A stretch of DNA of 64,000 nt. It comes from Variovorax paradoxus B4 (GTDB lineage Bacteria; Pseudomonadota; Gammaproteobacteria; Burkholderiales; Burkholderiaceae_C). The notes beneath the pieces were generated by a model. That model saw nothing but the letters and a program-made list of their open reading frames with translations, made no database searches and was not told where the DNA came from. Below are positions 9,804 to 17,918 of the stretch, in pieces (positions within the stretch are counted from its first letter, which is position 1; each line of letters starts with the position of its first letter). Where the stretch lies: the NCBI RefSeq assembly GCF_000463015.1, contig NC_022247.1:5331501-5395500 (forward strand), written 5' to 3'. The translations under genes were made by a program, and so were the position numbers.

Positions 9804-10914
9804 AGCACAGGCGGCAGCGCCGTCCGAGCAGGGCGGCGGCAACGGCCTGCTGTGGCTGCTGGCTGCCGTCGCGCTCTTGTTCGCCTTCCTGCGCCCGCGC
9901 GCGCCGATGGACTGGCTGAAGCTGGTCGACTGGCAGACCGTGGGGGCGCTGGCCGGACTGCTCGCGATCACGCAGGGGGTGGAGAAAAGCGGCATGCTGC
10001 AGGCCGCCGCGCAGCGCCTGCTCGCGCGCACGCACAACCAGCGCAGCCTGGCGCTGCTGCTGACCGCCAGCGCGGCGTTCCTGTCCGCGCTGGTGACCAA
10101 CGACGTGAGCCTGTTCCTGCTGGTGCCGCTGACACGCGTGCTCGCCAACCAGGCCCACCTGCCGCTCGCGCGGCTGGTGGTGCTCGAGGCGCTGGCGGTC
10201 AATGCGGGCTCTGCGCTCACGCCCATCGGCAATCCGCAGAACCTCTATCTGTGGCATCGCTCGGGCGAGAGCTTCGTCGCCTTCACGGGGATGATGCTGC
10301 CGACCGTGGCCGTGATGCTGTTCTGGCTCTTCGCGGCGGCCTGGCTGCTGGTGCCGCGCACGCCCATCGCGCTCAAGCCCGAGACCGAAGCCGCGCCGGT
10401 GCAGCCGCGACTGCTGGCATTGGCGGGAGCTCTGTTCGTCGGCTTCGTGGTCGCGCTCGACCGGCACTGGCTGCTGGCAGGCCTGGGCGTGGTGTTCGCG
10501 GTGTTCCTGGTGTCGTATCCGCGCGTCCTGCGAGACATCGACTGGACGCTGCTCGCGATCATTGCGCTGATGTTCGTTGACCTGCGCCAGCTGGCCGAGC
10601 TGCCGGCGGTCCAATCGCTGCTGAACCTCTGGCCCATTACCGAAGGATGGCGCGCCTACCTCGCCGCCATCGTCGCCTCGCAGCTCATCAGCAACGTGCC
10701 CGCGGCAATCCTGCTCGACGGCCATGTGCGCGACCTGCCCGCGCTCGCCGCCGGCGTGAGCGTGGGCGGCTTCGGCTGCGTGCTGGGCTCGCTGGCCAAC
10801 CTGATCGCGCTGCGGCTGGCCAAGTTGCCGCACGGGCTGCGCGAGTTCCATCGCATCAGCATCCCGTTCCTGCTGGTGTGCGCGGCCTCGGCGCTGCTGC
10901 TGCGGCTGGGGTGA
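9784..10914 (+). CDS. SLC13/ArsB-like anion permease
   Basis: A 376-residue integral membrane protein with about ten hydrophobic segments and the ion-transporter signature TNDVSLFLLVPLT plus a GNPQNLYLW motif, both typical of the CitT/ArsB/NhaD superfamily. It is a little shorter than the usual 420-470. It starts with GTG inside the end of the acyl-CoA synthetase gene, so it may import the acid that enzyme activates; that link is inference. Confidence 0.8.
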   Translation: MNLPAAEAQAAAPSEQGGGNGLLWLLAAVALLFAFLRPRAPMDWLKLVDWQTVGALAGLLAITQGVEKSGMLQAAAQRLLARTHNQRSLALLLTASAAFLSALVTNDVSLFLLVPLTRVLANQAHLPLARLVVLEALAVNAGSALTPIGNPQNLYLWHRSGESFVAFTGMMLPTVAVMLFWLFAAAWLLVPRTPIALKPETEAAPVQPRLLALAGALFVGFVVALDRHWLLAGLGVVFAVFLVSYPRVLRDIDWTLLAIIALMFVDLRQLAELPAVQSLLNLWPITEGWRAYLAAIVASQLISNVPAAILLDGHVRDLPALAAGVSVGGFGCVLGSLANLIALRLAKLPHGLREFHRISIPFLLVCAASALLLRLG

Positions 10915-10950
10915 CAGGCAGGGAGCGCCGCAGGACAATAGCCCCTCTTC

Positions 10951-11652
10951 ATGCCCCAGCCCGCCACGCCCACCCTTTCGCTGCGCAACTACGGCGCCTC
11001 GCGCGGCAGCCATGCGCATGACCACTTCCAGGTGCTGATCGGCCTCGAGGGCGTGCTGGAGATCGAGGTCGAGGGCCGCGGTGCCGGCGTCGGCGCCGGC
11101 CAGGCGCAGGTGGTCGCGCCGGGCGACCGGCACGACTTCGAAGCGCGCGGCAGCGGCAGCATGTGCCTCGTGCTCGACACCACGCATGCGCGCTGGGCCC
11201 GGTGTGCCGAGCGCGCGCCGGCCGACCTGCCGCAGCTGCATGCGCTGGCGCGCTATCTCGCGCACTGCATGAAGCAGCCGCAGCAGTTCGCGCTCGCGCT
11301 GCAGCAGGGCCCCGCGCTGTTGCTGGAAGCCTGGAGCCCCGCGCCTTCCCTGCCGCACAAGCGTCGCCGTCGCATCGAGTGGCCGGCGCTCGCGGCGTGG
11401 GCCAGGGCCCGGTGGCACGAGCCGCTCACGGTCGCCGACCTGGCCACGGTCGCCTGCCTGAGCCCCAGCCAGCTCGCGCAGCGCTGCCGCGAGGAACAGG
11501 GCATGAGCGCGATGCACTGGCTGCGCCGGCTGCGGCTGGCGCATGCGCGCGAACTGCGGCTCGAAGGCGTCGGCGTCGCGGAAACCGCGCGCCGCACGGG
11601 CTACCGCTCACCCTCGGCGCTCACCGCCGCGCTGCGCCGGCTCGACTCCTGA
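10951..11652 (+). CDS. AraC-family transcriptional regulator
   Basis: A 233-residue protein. A small N-terminal cupin-like domain (HAHDHFQVLIGLEG...PGDRHDF) is followed by a C-terminal pair of helix-turn-helix motifs (about 155-230, VADLATVACLSPSQLAQRC and VAETARRTGYRSPSALTAALRR). The gene ends 70 bp before an EamA exporter on the same strand, a common regulator-exporter pair. The cupin part points to a small-molecule effector. Confidence 0.85.
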   Translation: MPQPATPTLSLRNYGASRGSHAHDHFQVLIGLEGVLEIEVEGRGAGVGAGQAQVVAPGDRHDFEARGSGSMCLVLDTTHARWARCAERAPADLPQLHALARYLAHCMKQPQQFALALQQGPALLLEAWSPAPSLPHKRRRRIEWPALAAWARARWHEPLTVADLATVACLSPSQLAQRCREEQGMSAMHWLRRLRLAHARELRLEGVGVAETARRTGYRSPSALTAALRRLDS

Positions 11653-11722
11653 CGGCAAGACCGTCGTTTCGCGACGACGCACCGGCGCTGCGCGACGGCC
11701 GGCCGGGTTAGCCTCTTTGTTC

Positions 11723-12568
11723 ATGTCGCCCACCTTCCACGCCCTGCTCGCGATCGCGCTCTGGGCCACGCTCGCCTCGCTCGGCACCGCCCTCTCGCAC
11801 TTGCCGCCGTTCCTTCTGACCGGGCTCGCGCTGATCATCGGCAGCGTGCCGAGCTGGCCGCTGGTGCTGCGCGACCGCGCGGCCTGGCGCGTGCCGCCGC
11901 GCGCGCTGGCCCTGGGCGTCTACGGCCTGTTCGGTTTCCACTTCCTGCTGTTCATCGCGCTGCGGCACGCACCGCCGGTCGAGGCCAACCTCGTCAACTA
12001 CCTGTGGCCGCTGTTCATGGTGGTGCTCGCGCCGGTGCTGCTGCCCGGCGTGTCGCTGCGGCCGCTGCACGTGGTGGCAGCCCTGCTGGGCTTCGCGGGC
12101 GCGGCGGTCGCCATCCTCGGCACGCGCAGCGGCGGCGGCACAAGCGCGCTCCAAGGCTACTGGGGTTTCCTGCCGGCGCTGGGCTCGGCCTTCATCTGGG
12201 CCAGCTATTCGCTGTGGACGAAGCGCGTGGCGGCCTTTCCGACCTCGGCCATTGGCCTGTTCGGGCTGGTCTCGGGGGTGCTCTCGCTGGCCTGCCATGC
12301 CGTGCTCGAAGCGCCGGTCGCGCTGTCCGGCAAGGACTGGCTGCTGCTCGTGCTGTGCGGCCTCGGCCCGCTCGGCGCGGCCTTCTTCGTGTGGGACATG
12401 GCGCTCAAGCGCGGCGACCCGCGGCGCATCGGCATCCTGAGCTATCTCACTCCCTTGGGCTCGACGGCGCTGCTGCTGCTCGTGACCGGCCGGCCGCTGA
12501 CCTGGACCATCGCGCTGGCCGCCCTGCTCATCATCTCGGCGGCCGTCATGGGCACGCGCGCCCGCTGA
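11723..12568 (+). CDS. EamA/DMT-superfamily exporter
   Basis: A 281-residue membrane protein with ten hydrophobic segments in two EamA repeats, which marks the drug/metabolite transporter superfamily (RhaT/YdcZ/YddG-like). The ATG at 11723 precedes the first helix; the in-frame open stretch further upstream overlaps the AraC gene and is not membrane-like. Members export amino acids or aromatic compounds. The adjacent AraC gene is the likely regulator. Confidence 0.88.
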   Translation: MSPTFHALLAIALWATLASLGTALSHLPPFLLTGLALIIGSVPSWPLVLRDRAAWRVPPRALALGVYGLFGFHFLLFIALRHAPPVEANLVNYLWPLFMVVLAPVLLPGVSLRPLHVVAALLGFAGAAVAILGTRSGGGTSALQGYWGFLPALGSAFIWASYSLWTKRVAAFPTSAIGLFGLVSGVLSLACHAVLEAPVALSGKDWLLLVLCGLGPLGAAFFVWDMALKRGDPRRIGILSYLTPLGSTALLLLVTGRPLTWTIALAALLIISAAVMGTRAR

Positions 12569-12641
12569 GTGGTTCCTGTCCGACGGAGCCGCGCGTTTTT
12601 ATGGCTAGAGTGGAGGTTCAGGAAAAAAGGAGCCCCCACTC

Positions 12642-12965
12642 ATGGAAGACAAGAACAAGAACGAAGATTTCGAGGTCACGCCCAAGCTGGTGTTCGACCT
12701 GAACCTGGCGCTGTACCTCGACCTGGTGGCCGCACTCGAGGGCGCGGGCGCCATCACCTACCGCCAGATGGCGGCGCGGGTGCTCAACATCAGCATGGAC
12801 GCGCGCGCCGACGGCGAAACCGGCCTCGCAACGGCGCTGGAAGGCGTTGCCAAGGGCTTCGCCGGCCAGGGCGGCGGCCTGTCGATCGAACTGCTGAAGG
12901 CCGCGCGCAGCCTGCGCGAGGACGATGCGATGGGCGACATCCCGATGCGGCCCGACGAAGGCTGA
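12642..12965 (+). CDS. Small hypothetical protein
   Basis: A 107-residue acidic protein that I do not recognise. It starts with a good AAGGAG site 9-14 bp upstream and has no signal peptide or membrane segment. The N-terminal half carries an amphipathic Leu/Val-rich helix (LVFDLNLALYLDLVAALE); the rest is Ala/Gly-rich, suggesting a small helical protein or regulatory subunit. Codon use matches the neighbours. It sits between the EamA exporter and a convergent reductase gene. Confidence 0.6.
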   Translation: MEDKNKNEDFEVTPKLVFDLNLALYLDLVAALEGAGAITYRQMAARVLNISMDARADGETGLATALEGVAKGFAGQGGGLSIELLKAARSLREDDAMGDIPMRPDEG

Positions 12966-13040
12966 ACCGCAGCGCCCCCCGGAGAGAGACCTGGGTTGTC
13001 GCCGGGGCCCGGCTTGCGGCCAGCCGTTCGACGCCTGCGC

Positions 13041-14084
13041 TCAGGCCTCGGCCACCTGCAGCACCAGCTTGCCGAAGTTCTCGCCGCTGAAGAGTCGGTT
13101 CAGCGCCTCGGGGAAGGTGTCGAGCCCCACGACCACATCCTCCTTGCTCTTCATGCGGCCATCCTTGAGGTAGCCGGCGAGTTCGGCCACGGCAATGGGG
13201 AAGCGGTCTGCATAGTCGAACACCACGATGCCTTCCATGCGCGCGCGGTTCACCAGCAGGCTCAGGTAGTTCCGCGGGCCGGCCGCGGGCATGCTGTTGG
13301 CGTTGTTGTACTGGCTGATGGCACCGCAGATGATCACGCGGGCCTTGCGCGCGAGCCGCGCCAGCACCGCGTCGAGGATCTCGCCGCCGACGTTGTCGAA
13401 GTAGATGTCCACGCCCTTGGGGCAGTGCGCCTTGAGGCCGTCGCGCACGGCAGCGGCGCCGGCCTTGTAGTCGATGCAGGCGTCGAAGCCCAGCTCCTTC
13501 ACCACCCAGTCGCACTTGGCCTGCCCGCCGGCGATGCCGACCACGCGGCAGCCCTTGATCCTGGCCAGCTGCCCGACCGTCTGCCCCACGGCGCCCGCGG
13601 CACCGGAGATGACCACGGTTTCGCCCGCCTTGGGCTGGCCCACGTCCATCAGCCCGAAGTAGCCGGTCATGCCCGGCATGCCGAGCACGTTGAGCCACTG
13701 GTGGATGATGCCCGCGCGCAGGTCGATCTTGGCGAGTCCGCTGCGCTTGATCTCCTCCTTGGGAACGAGCATGTATTCCTGCACGCCCAGCGTGCCGTAG
13801 ACCGTGTCGCCGACCGCGAAGTCCGGGTTCTTCGAGGCGATGACGCGGCCGATGCCGCCCGCGCGCATCACGGCGCCGATTTCCACCGGCGCGATGTAGC
13901 TCTTGGCATCGTTGAGCCAGCCGCGCATGGCGGGGTCGAGCGAGAGCGAGAGCGTCTTGACCAGCACGCCGCCGTCGGCGGGTTCGCCGACCGGTTCGGT
14001 CGTGAACTGCCAGTGTTCGCGCGTTGCCGCGCCCTCGGGCCGCTTGGCGAGCCTGACCTGGTGATTGACGGGCGTTGGGGCCAT
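13041..14084 (-). CDS. NADP-dependent MDR-family oxidoreductase (CurA/PTGR-like)
   Basis: A 347-residue zinc-independent medium-chain reductase of the curcumin/leukotriene-B4 reductase group. The PTPVNHQVRLAKRP start, the glycine-rich Rossmann motif GAAGAVGQTVGQLARIKG (about 160-177) and the C-terminal NFGKLVLQV signature are characteristic. Such enzymes reduce the double bond of alpha-beta unsaturated ketones and aldehydes with NADPH. It is a single gene with no obvious partner. Exact substrate is unknown. Confidence 0.9.
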   Translation of the reverse strand: MAPTPVNHQVRLAKRPEGAATREHWQFTTEPVGEPADGGVLVKTLSLSLDPAMRGWLNDAKSYIAPVEIGAVMRAGGIGRVIASKNPDFAVGDTVYGTLGVQEYMLVPKEEIKRSGLAKIDLRAGIIHQWLNVLGMPGMTGYFGLMDVGQPKAGETVVISGAAGAVGQTVGQLARIKGCRVVGIAGGQAKCDWVVKELGFDACIDYKAGAAAVRDGLKAHCPKGVDIYFDNVGGEILDAVLARLARKARVIICGAISQYNNANSMPAAGPRNYLSLLVNRARMEGIVVFDYADRFPIAVAELAGYLKDGRMKSKEDVVVGLDTFPEALNRLFSGENFGKLVLQVAEA

Positions 14085-14199
14085 GGGAGGTCTCCTTGGA
14101 AAGGTCGTTGTTGCGGCGCCATGCTAGCGGCGCGCGGCGCTGCAGCCCGTAGCGCAGGCGACAGCACCGCGCCGGCACCCAGCCCGGTCCGGTGGCCGG

Positions 14200-15597
14200 T
14201 CAGGCCAGACGGACGACGATCCGCAGGCCCGGATTCGCGTTGCGCACCGCGAGGCTCCCGCCGTGTGCCTCCGCGATCAGCCGGCAAAGGTACATGCCCA
14301 GCCCGACGCCGCCGGTGGCACGCTGGCGCGCGCCGTCGGTGCGGTAGAACGCCTCGGTCAGGCGTTCGAGCTGGGCCTCGTCGACACCGGGGCCGTGGTC
14401 GCGGACCTCGATCTCCACCCCCTGCGCCGGCCCGTCGACCACGGCGCGCAGCGCCACGCAGGGCGGACGGGGCGCATCGGTGCTGTAGCGCAAGGCGTTG
14501 TCCAGCAGGTTGCGCACCAGCAGGCGAATGCGCATGCGGTCGACGGCGTGGGGGGGCAATCCCTCGGCAAGATCCAGATGCACGTGCTGGGCGCCCGGCA
14601 TCTCGGCCGCGACTTCGCGCACCAGCGCCGCCAGGTCCACAGGCTCGCGCTGCAGCGCCACGTGGGGGCTCGCGAGCCGCTCGCTCTCGAGCAGGTCGCT
14701 GATCAGGTCGCGCATCTCGTTGAGGTCGCGCAGCAGCGCCTCGCGCTCGGCCTGGCTTTCGGGCGTGACCGGCAGCAGCTCGGCATTGAGCCGGGCGCGC
14801 GTGAGCGGCGAGCGCAGCTCATGGCTCAACGCCAGCAGCAGCCCGCGCTTGGCATCGAGCATGGCCTGGATGTCGTCGGCCATGGTGTTGATGTGCTCCG
14901 CAAGGTCGCCGAGGTCGTCGTTGCGGCGGATCGGGATCGGTTGCATGAACTCGCCGCGGCCGAAGCGCTGCGCGCCTTCGCGGATGTCGATCAGCGGCCG
15001 CAGCAGCCGGCTGACATAGGCATAGCCCAGCACCATGAGCAGCAGCAGCGCGCAGAGCGTGGCCCAGCCGACGACGCGCGGCGCGAGCTGCCAGAGCCTG
15101 GGCGACCAGCCGAAGATGACGCGATGACCGTCGGCCGTGGGGCGGATGAACCATTTGTCGCTCCACGGCTCCTCGTCGCGGTCATGCATCCAGCCGCCGC
15201 GGCTCTGGACGCCGCCGGGGTTCGAGTCCCAGTTGACCTTGGGACCGGTGATGCGGATCGTGATCGGCAGCCGGTTCACCAGCGCCTGCGCGCGCGCGAC
15301 GTCGGGCGGCGTGCCGATCTCGGCGACGAGCCGGTCGGCATAGTCGACCAGCATCGGCTTGGCGGCCTCGGCCCAGCCGGTGGAAAAGGACTTCTTCATG
15401 CCGCCCATGAACACGGCCGCCATCACCAGCGCCAGCATCACGAACATCATGACCAGCCGGATGCGCAGCGAGCGGCGCCAGCGGCGCTTGCCCTGCACCT
15501 TTTCGTGCCACTGCGCGTGCCATTGCCTGTGCAGCTCTTCGCGGCGGCATGCGATCTCGCGCAATGCCTCGCGGAAACCCCGCCGCCGAAGCCTCAT
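14200..15597 (-). CDS. Two-component sensor histidine kinase
   Basis: A 465-residue HPK. An Arg-rich cytoplasmic N-terminus leads to one membrane segment (about 45-68), a periplasmic sensor region, a second membrane helix, a HAMP linker, the HisKA box with phospho-accepting His259 (LSHELRSPLTRARLN) and an HATPase domain with DHGPGV. Its ATG overlaps the regulator stop (ATGA), so both are translated together. The set-up resembles CpxA/RstB kinases for envelope stress; the nearby CpxP-like gene supports this. Confidence 0.9.
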   Translation of the reverse strand: MRLRRRGFREALREIACRREELHRQWHAQWHEKVQGKRRWRRSLRIRLVMMFVMLALVMAAVFMGGMKKSFSTGWAEAAKPMLVDYADRLVAEIGTPPDVARAQALVNRLPITIRITGPKVNWDSNPGGVQSRGGWMHDRDEEPWSDKWFIRPTADGHRVIFGWSPRLWQLAPRVVGWATLCALLLLMVLGYAYVSRLLRPLIDIREGAQRFGRGEFMQPIPIRRNDDLGDLAEHINTMADDIQAMLDAKRGLLLALSHELRSPLTRARLNAELLPVTPESQAEREALLRDLNEMRDLISDLLESERLASPHVALQREPVDLAALVREVAAEMPGAQHVHLDLAEGLPPHAVDRMRIRLLVRNLLDNALRYSTDAPRPPCVALRAVVDGPAQGVEIEVRDHGPGVDEAQLERLTEAFYRTDGARQRATGGVGLGMYLCRLIAEAHGGSLAVRNANPGLRIVVRLA

Positions 15598-16298
15598 GCG
15601 GGCTCGCTGCGCGCCACGGCCAGCGCATAGCCGGCGTTGCGCAGCGTCTTGATGCAATCCAGCGGCTCGAGCTTCTTGCGCAGGCGGCTCACCACGATGT
15701 CGACCGCCCGGGTGTAGAGCTCGGCTTCATGGCCGCGCAGGCGGTTCAGGATGTCGTCGCGGCTGAACACCTTGCCGGGCTCGGCCGCCAGCAGCGCCAG
15801 CAGCTCGAACTCGGTGCCGGTGAGCTCGACGCGCTCGCCGTGGCGCAGCACCTGGCGCCGGTCGAGGTCGATCGACAGCCCGTCGAACACGCGGTGCTGC
15901 GTGCCGTTGCCGTTGCCGTTGGCGGCCGCCGGCGTGCTGCGCTGGCGGCGCAGGATGGTCTGCACGCGCGCCACCAGCTCGCGCGGCTCGAAGGGCTTGG
16001 GCACGTAGTCGTCGGCGCCCAGCTCGAGGCCGACCACGCGGTCCATCACCTCGCCGCGCGCGGTGAGCATCACGATGGGAATGTCGCTCTCCTTGCGGAT
16101 CTCGCGGCACAGCGCGAAGCCGTCCATCTCGGGCAGCATCACGTCGAGAATCGCCGCGTCGTACGGGCCCGCACGCAGCTTGGCGAGCCCTTCGCTCGGG
16201 CGCACCGCGTTCTCCAGCGTGTAGCCGAAGCGGGCGAAGTAGGTGGTCAGCGGCGCGGCGAGATGTTCGTCGTCGTCGATCAGCAGGATGCGCGGCAT
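15594..16298 (-). CDS. OmpR-family response regulator
   Basis: A 234-residue regulator with an N-terminal receiver domain (acidic pocket IDDDEH, phospho-acceptor Asp in AILDVMLPEMDG at about residue 53, conserved lysine in VPKPFEPREL) and a C-terminal OmpR winged-helix domain. The ATG at 16298 (MPRILLIDDDEH) is the family start; the longer open frame upstream is not homologous. A linker rich in Ala/Asn/Gly (GNGNGT) separates the domains. It pairs with the downstream kinase. Confidence 0.93.
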   Translation of the reverse strand: MPRILLIDDDEHLAAPLTTYFARFGYTLENAVRPSEGLAKLRAGPYDAAILDVMLPEMDGFALCREIRKESDIPIVMLTARGEVMDRVVGLELGADDYVPKPFEPRELVARVQTILRRQRSTPAAANGNGNGTQHRVFDGLSIDLDRRQVLRHGERVELTGTEFELLALLAAEPGKVFSRDDILNRLRGHEAELYTRAVDIVVSRLRKKLEPLDCIKTLRNAGYALAVARSEPA

Positions 16299-16407
16299 GG
16301 CGGGATTGTGCCTCCTGGCGAACAATTGGCTGACGATCAGGCCCGCGGGCATTGCACCGCCGTTTCCGTCCGCTGCAAGGCGCGCCACCGCGCGGCCTTC
16401 GCTGCGC

Positions 16408-16764
16408 TCACCACGGATCGGCCCGTCCGATGCGGCCCAGGTGCGTCGAGCCGAAGCCCGCGCCGTACTTGAGGCCGTAGCCGAGCGCGCGGTCGAGGCC
16501 GATGTGGGCGCACCAGATCAGGCCGCCGGTCACGGCCCACGGGATGGCCGCGAGCGCGCCGACGGCCAGCAGCACGATGGCGCCGAGGTAAGAATGCGTG
16601 GCGTTGTAGAAGGCGGCGCCGATGCGCGGCCCGGCCAGATAGCCCAGCATCGCGAGATCGGGTGCCAGCAGCCAGAGCGCGAACACACCCCAGCCGGCAC
16701 CGAACTGCGCGTAGGCGGCCAGCGATGCGGCGAGCACCACCACGCCTTCCACACGCAGCAGCAT
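16408..16764 (-). CDS. DUF4260 family membrane protein
   Basis: A 118-residue protein with three or four membrane helices, recognised by the LLRVEG...VFALWLLAPDLAMLGYL pattern and the YNATHSYLGA motif. Function is unknown; the family occurs near stress and transport genes. The ATG at 16764 marks the real start, because upstream in-frame sequence falls into an intergenic repeat element. It lies between the CpxP-like gene and the response regulator on the same strand. Confidence 0.8.
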   Translation of the reverse strand: MLLRVEGVVVLAASLAAYAQFGAGWGVFALWLLAPDLAMLGYLAGPRIGAAFYNATHSYLGAIVLLAVGALAAIPWAVTGGLIWCAHIGLDRALGYGLKYGAGFGSTHLGRIGRADPW

Positions 16765-16806
16765 GCGCACGCCGCCCGCCGCTGGCACTGCCTGGTCGTG
16801 GGATAC

Positions 16807-16896
16807 CGCGGAACCGGCTTCGCCGGGCCGCAGGTATCGCCCCCTTGCAGGGGGTTGGCGAAGCGACACGAAGTGCGCAAAGCCTGGGAGTGAGCC
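16807..16896 (-). repeat. Intergenic repeat element, copy 1
   Basis: A GC-rich block of about 90 bp between the CpxP-like gene (stop at 16901) and the DUF4260 gene. It shares long near-identical runs with the copy at 48396-48484: CGCGGAACCGGCT, CGCCGGGCCGC, a CCCCC...GGGGG hairpin and GAAGCGACACGAAGTGCGC. On the minus strand it begins within about 5 bp of a stop codon, which all the copies in this window do. Confidence 0.8.
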
Positions 16897-16900
16897 AAGC

Positions 16901-17368
16901 CTAGCCATGATGGCCCCAGCGGCGGCCGCCGCGATCCATGAAGTCGCGCACCTTCTGCTGCTGCGCTGCATTCAGGCTGTCGAAGAAATCGGCGGCGGCC
17001 GCGATGATCTCCGGGCTGCCGTTGCGCACGGCCGCGGTCTTCTCGTCGACGAGCCGCGTGGCGGCGGCCTGGTCGAGCTTGTTGCCCGCGAACAGCGCCT
17101 TGAACTGCGAACGCGGATCGCCCGAACCGCCTGCACCGCGCATGGCTTCGCGCTGTGCCTGCAGCTTCTCGGACAGCACGGCGAGCTTCTGCTTCTGCGA
17201 AGCGTCGAGTTCCAGCTTGCTGCCGACGCGCTCGACCATCTTCGTGCGGAACTCGGCGGAGTCGCCGCCGCCCCAGCCGTGTCGATGACCGGCGCAGCCG
17301 GCAATGCTGCCCGCCACCACCGCAAGGCCGGCGAAACCGAAGAGAGTGCGTTTGATCCAGTGTTTCAT
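16901..17368 (-). CDS. CpxP/Spy-like periplasmic lipoprotein
   Basis: A 155-residue envelope protein with a lipoprotein signal (lipobox IAGC, Cys at about 25) followed by His/Gly-rich HRHGWGGG and a helical Spy/LTXXQ-type domain with two repeats (LDASQKQKLAVLSEKL and LNAAQQQKVRDFM). Such proteins chaperone or sense misfolded periplasmic proteins. A classical Spy/CpxP is not lipidated, so the lipobox is a variation. It lies upstream of a two-component pair on the same strand, which it may help control. Confidence 0.8.
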   Translation of the reverse strand: MKHWIKRTLFGFAGLAVVAGSIAGCAGHRHGWGGGDSAEFRTKMVERVGSKLELDASQKQKLAVLSEKLQAQREAMRGAGGSGDPRSQFKALFAGNKLDQAAATRLVDEKTAAVRNGSPEIIAAAADFFDSLNAAQQQKVRDFMDRGGRRWGHHG

Positions 17369-17410
17369 GATGTTCCTTGCGGCCCCAGGGGTGCCCTGTG
17401 GGCGTGGGTC

Positions 17411-17782
17411 TTAGAGCTTGTTGCTGTTGCCGGCCGCTGCGGCACGTGCATCGACGGGGTTCTGCATGGTCGAGACGACCTTGCTGTTCACGCGCGAGCC
17501 CGAGGTCACGTTCTGGTCGGGTGCGGCGGCGGTGCGCATGGCTTCGAAGACGACGCCCGCGCGGTCCCTGGAAACGGCCATGGTCTCGGCGCCGCGCGAA
17601 CCGCGCACGACGTTCTGGTCCGGTGCGGAAGCCTCGCGAGCGGCCTCGGCGTTGACTTCGGCGCGGCTCTTTGCCGAGGTGAGCGGCTGGACGCCTTCGT
17701 AGGATTCAGCCTTGGCGCCGGCTGCAGCGAGCAGCGCGAAGGAGCCGATGGCAACGACTTGGGTCAGGGAGAGAGATTTCAT
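17411..17782 (-). CDS. Small secreted protein with two internal repeats (paralog 1)
   Basis: A 123-residue exported protein: a signal peptide (about 1-25, cut after AKA) and then two repeats of about 30 residues. Each repeat has SR, an Ala/Glu-rich helix, the block APDQNV and then GSR. Function is unknown to me. A second member with the same architecture lies at 43493-43861 in this window. It is monocistronic and starts 129 bp upstream of the ptsI stop region on the same strand. Confidence 0.8.
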   Translation of the reverse strand: MKSLSLTQVVAIGSFALLAAAGAKAESYEGVQPLTSAKSRAEVNAEAAREASAPDQNVVRGSRGAETMAVSRDRAGVVFEAMRTAAAPDQNVTSGSRVNSKVVSTMQNPVDARAAAAGNSNKL

Positions 17783-17918
17783 GATCAGGCCTTTCTGTGG
17801 TGGAAGAGGAGACCTGATGGTGCTTGCCGCGGCGCGGCAAGTCCTTTCGCCGCAGTTTCGGCGTGTTTCGTTTTATTTCGATTCCGCCCTGCCTTCGAGC
17901 GAATTGAATAGCTAAGAA

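Noticed and set aside
16764-16971. Longer N-terminus for the DUF4260 protein
   Set aside because: The extra in-frame residues translate the intergenic repeat element and are not homologous to anything in the family.
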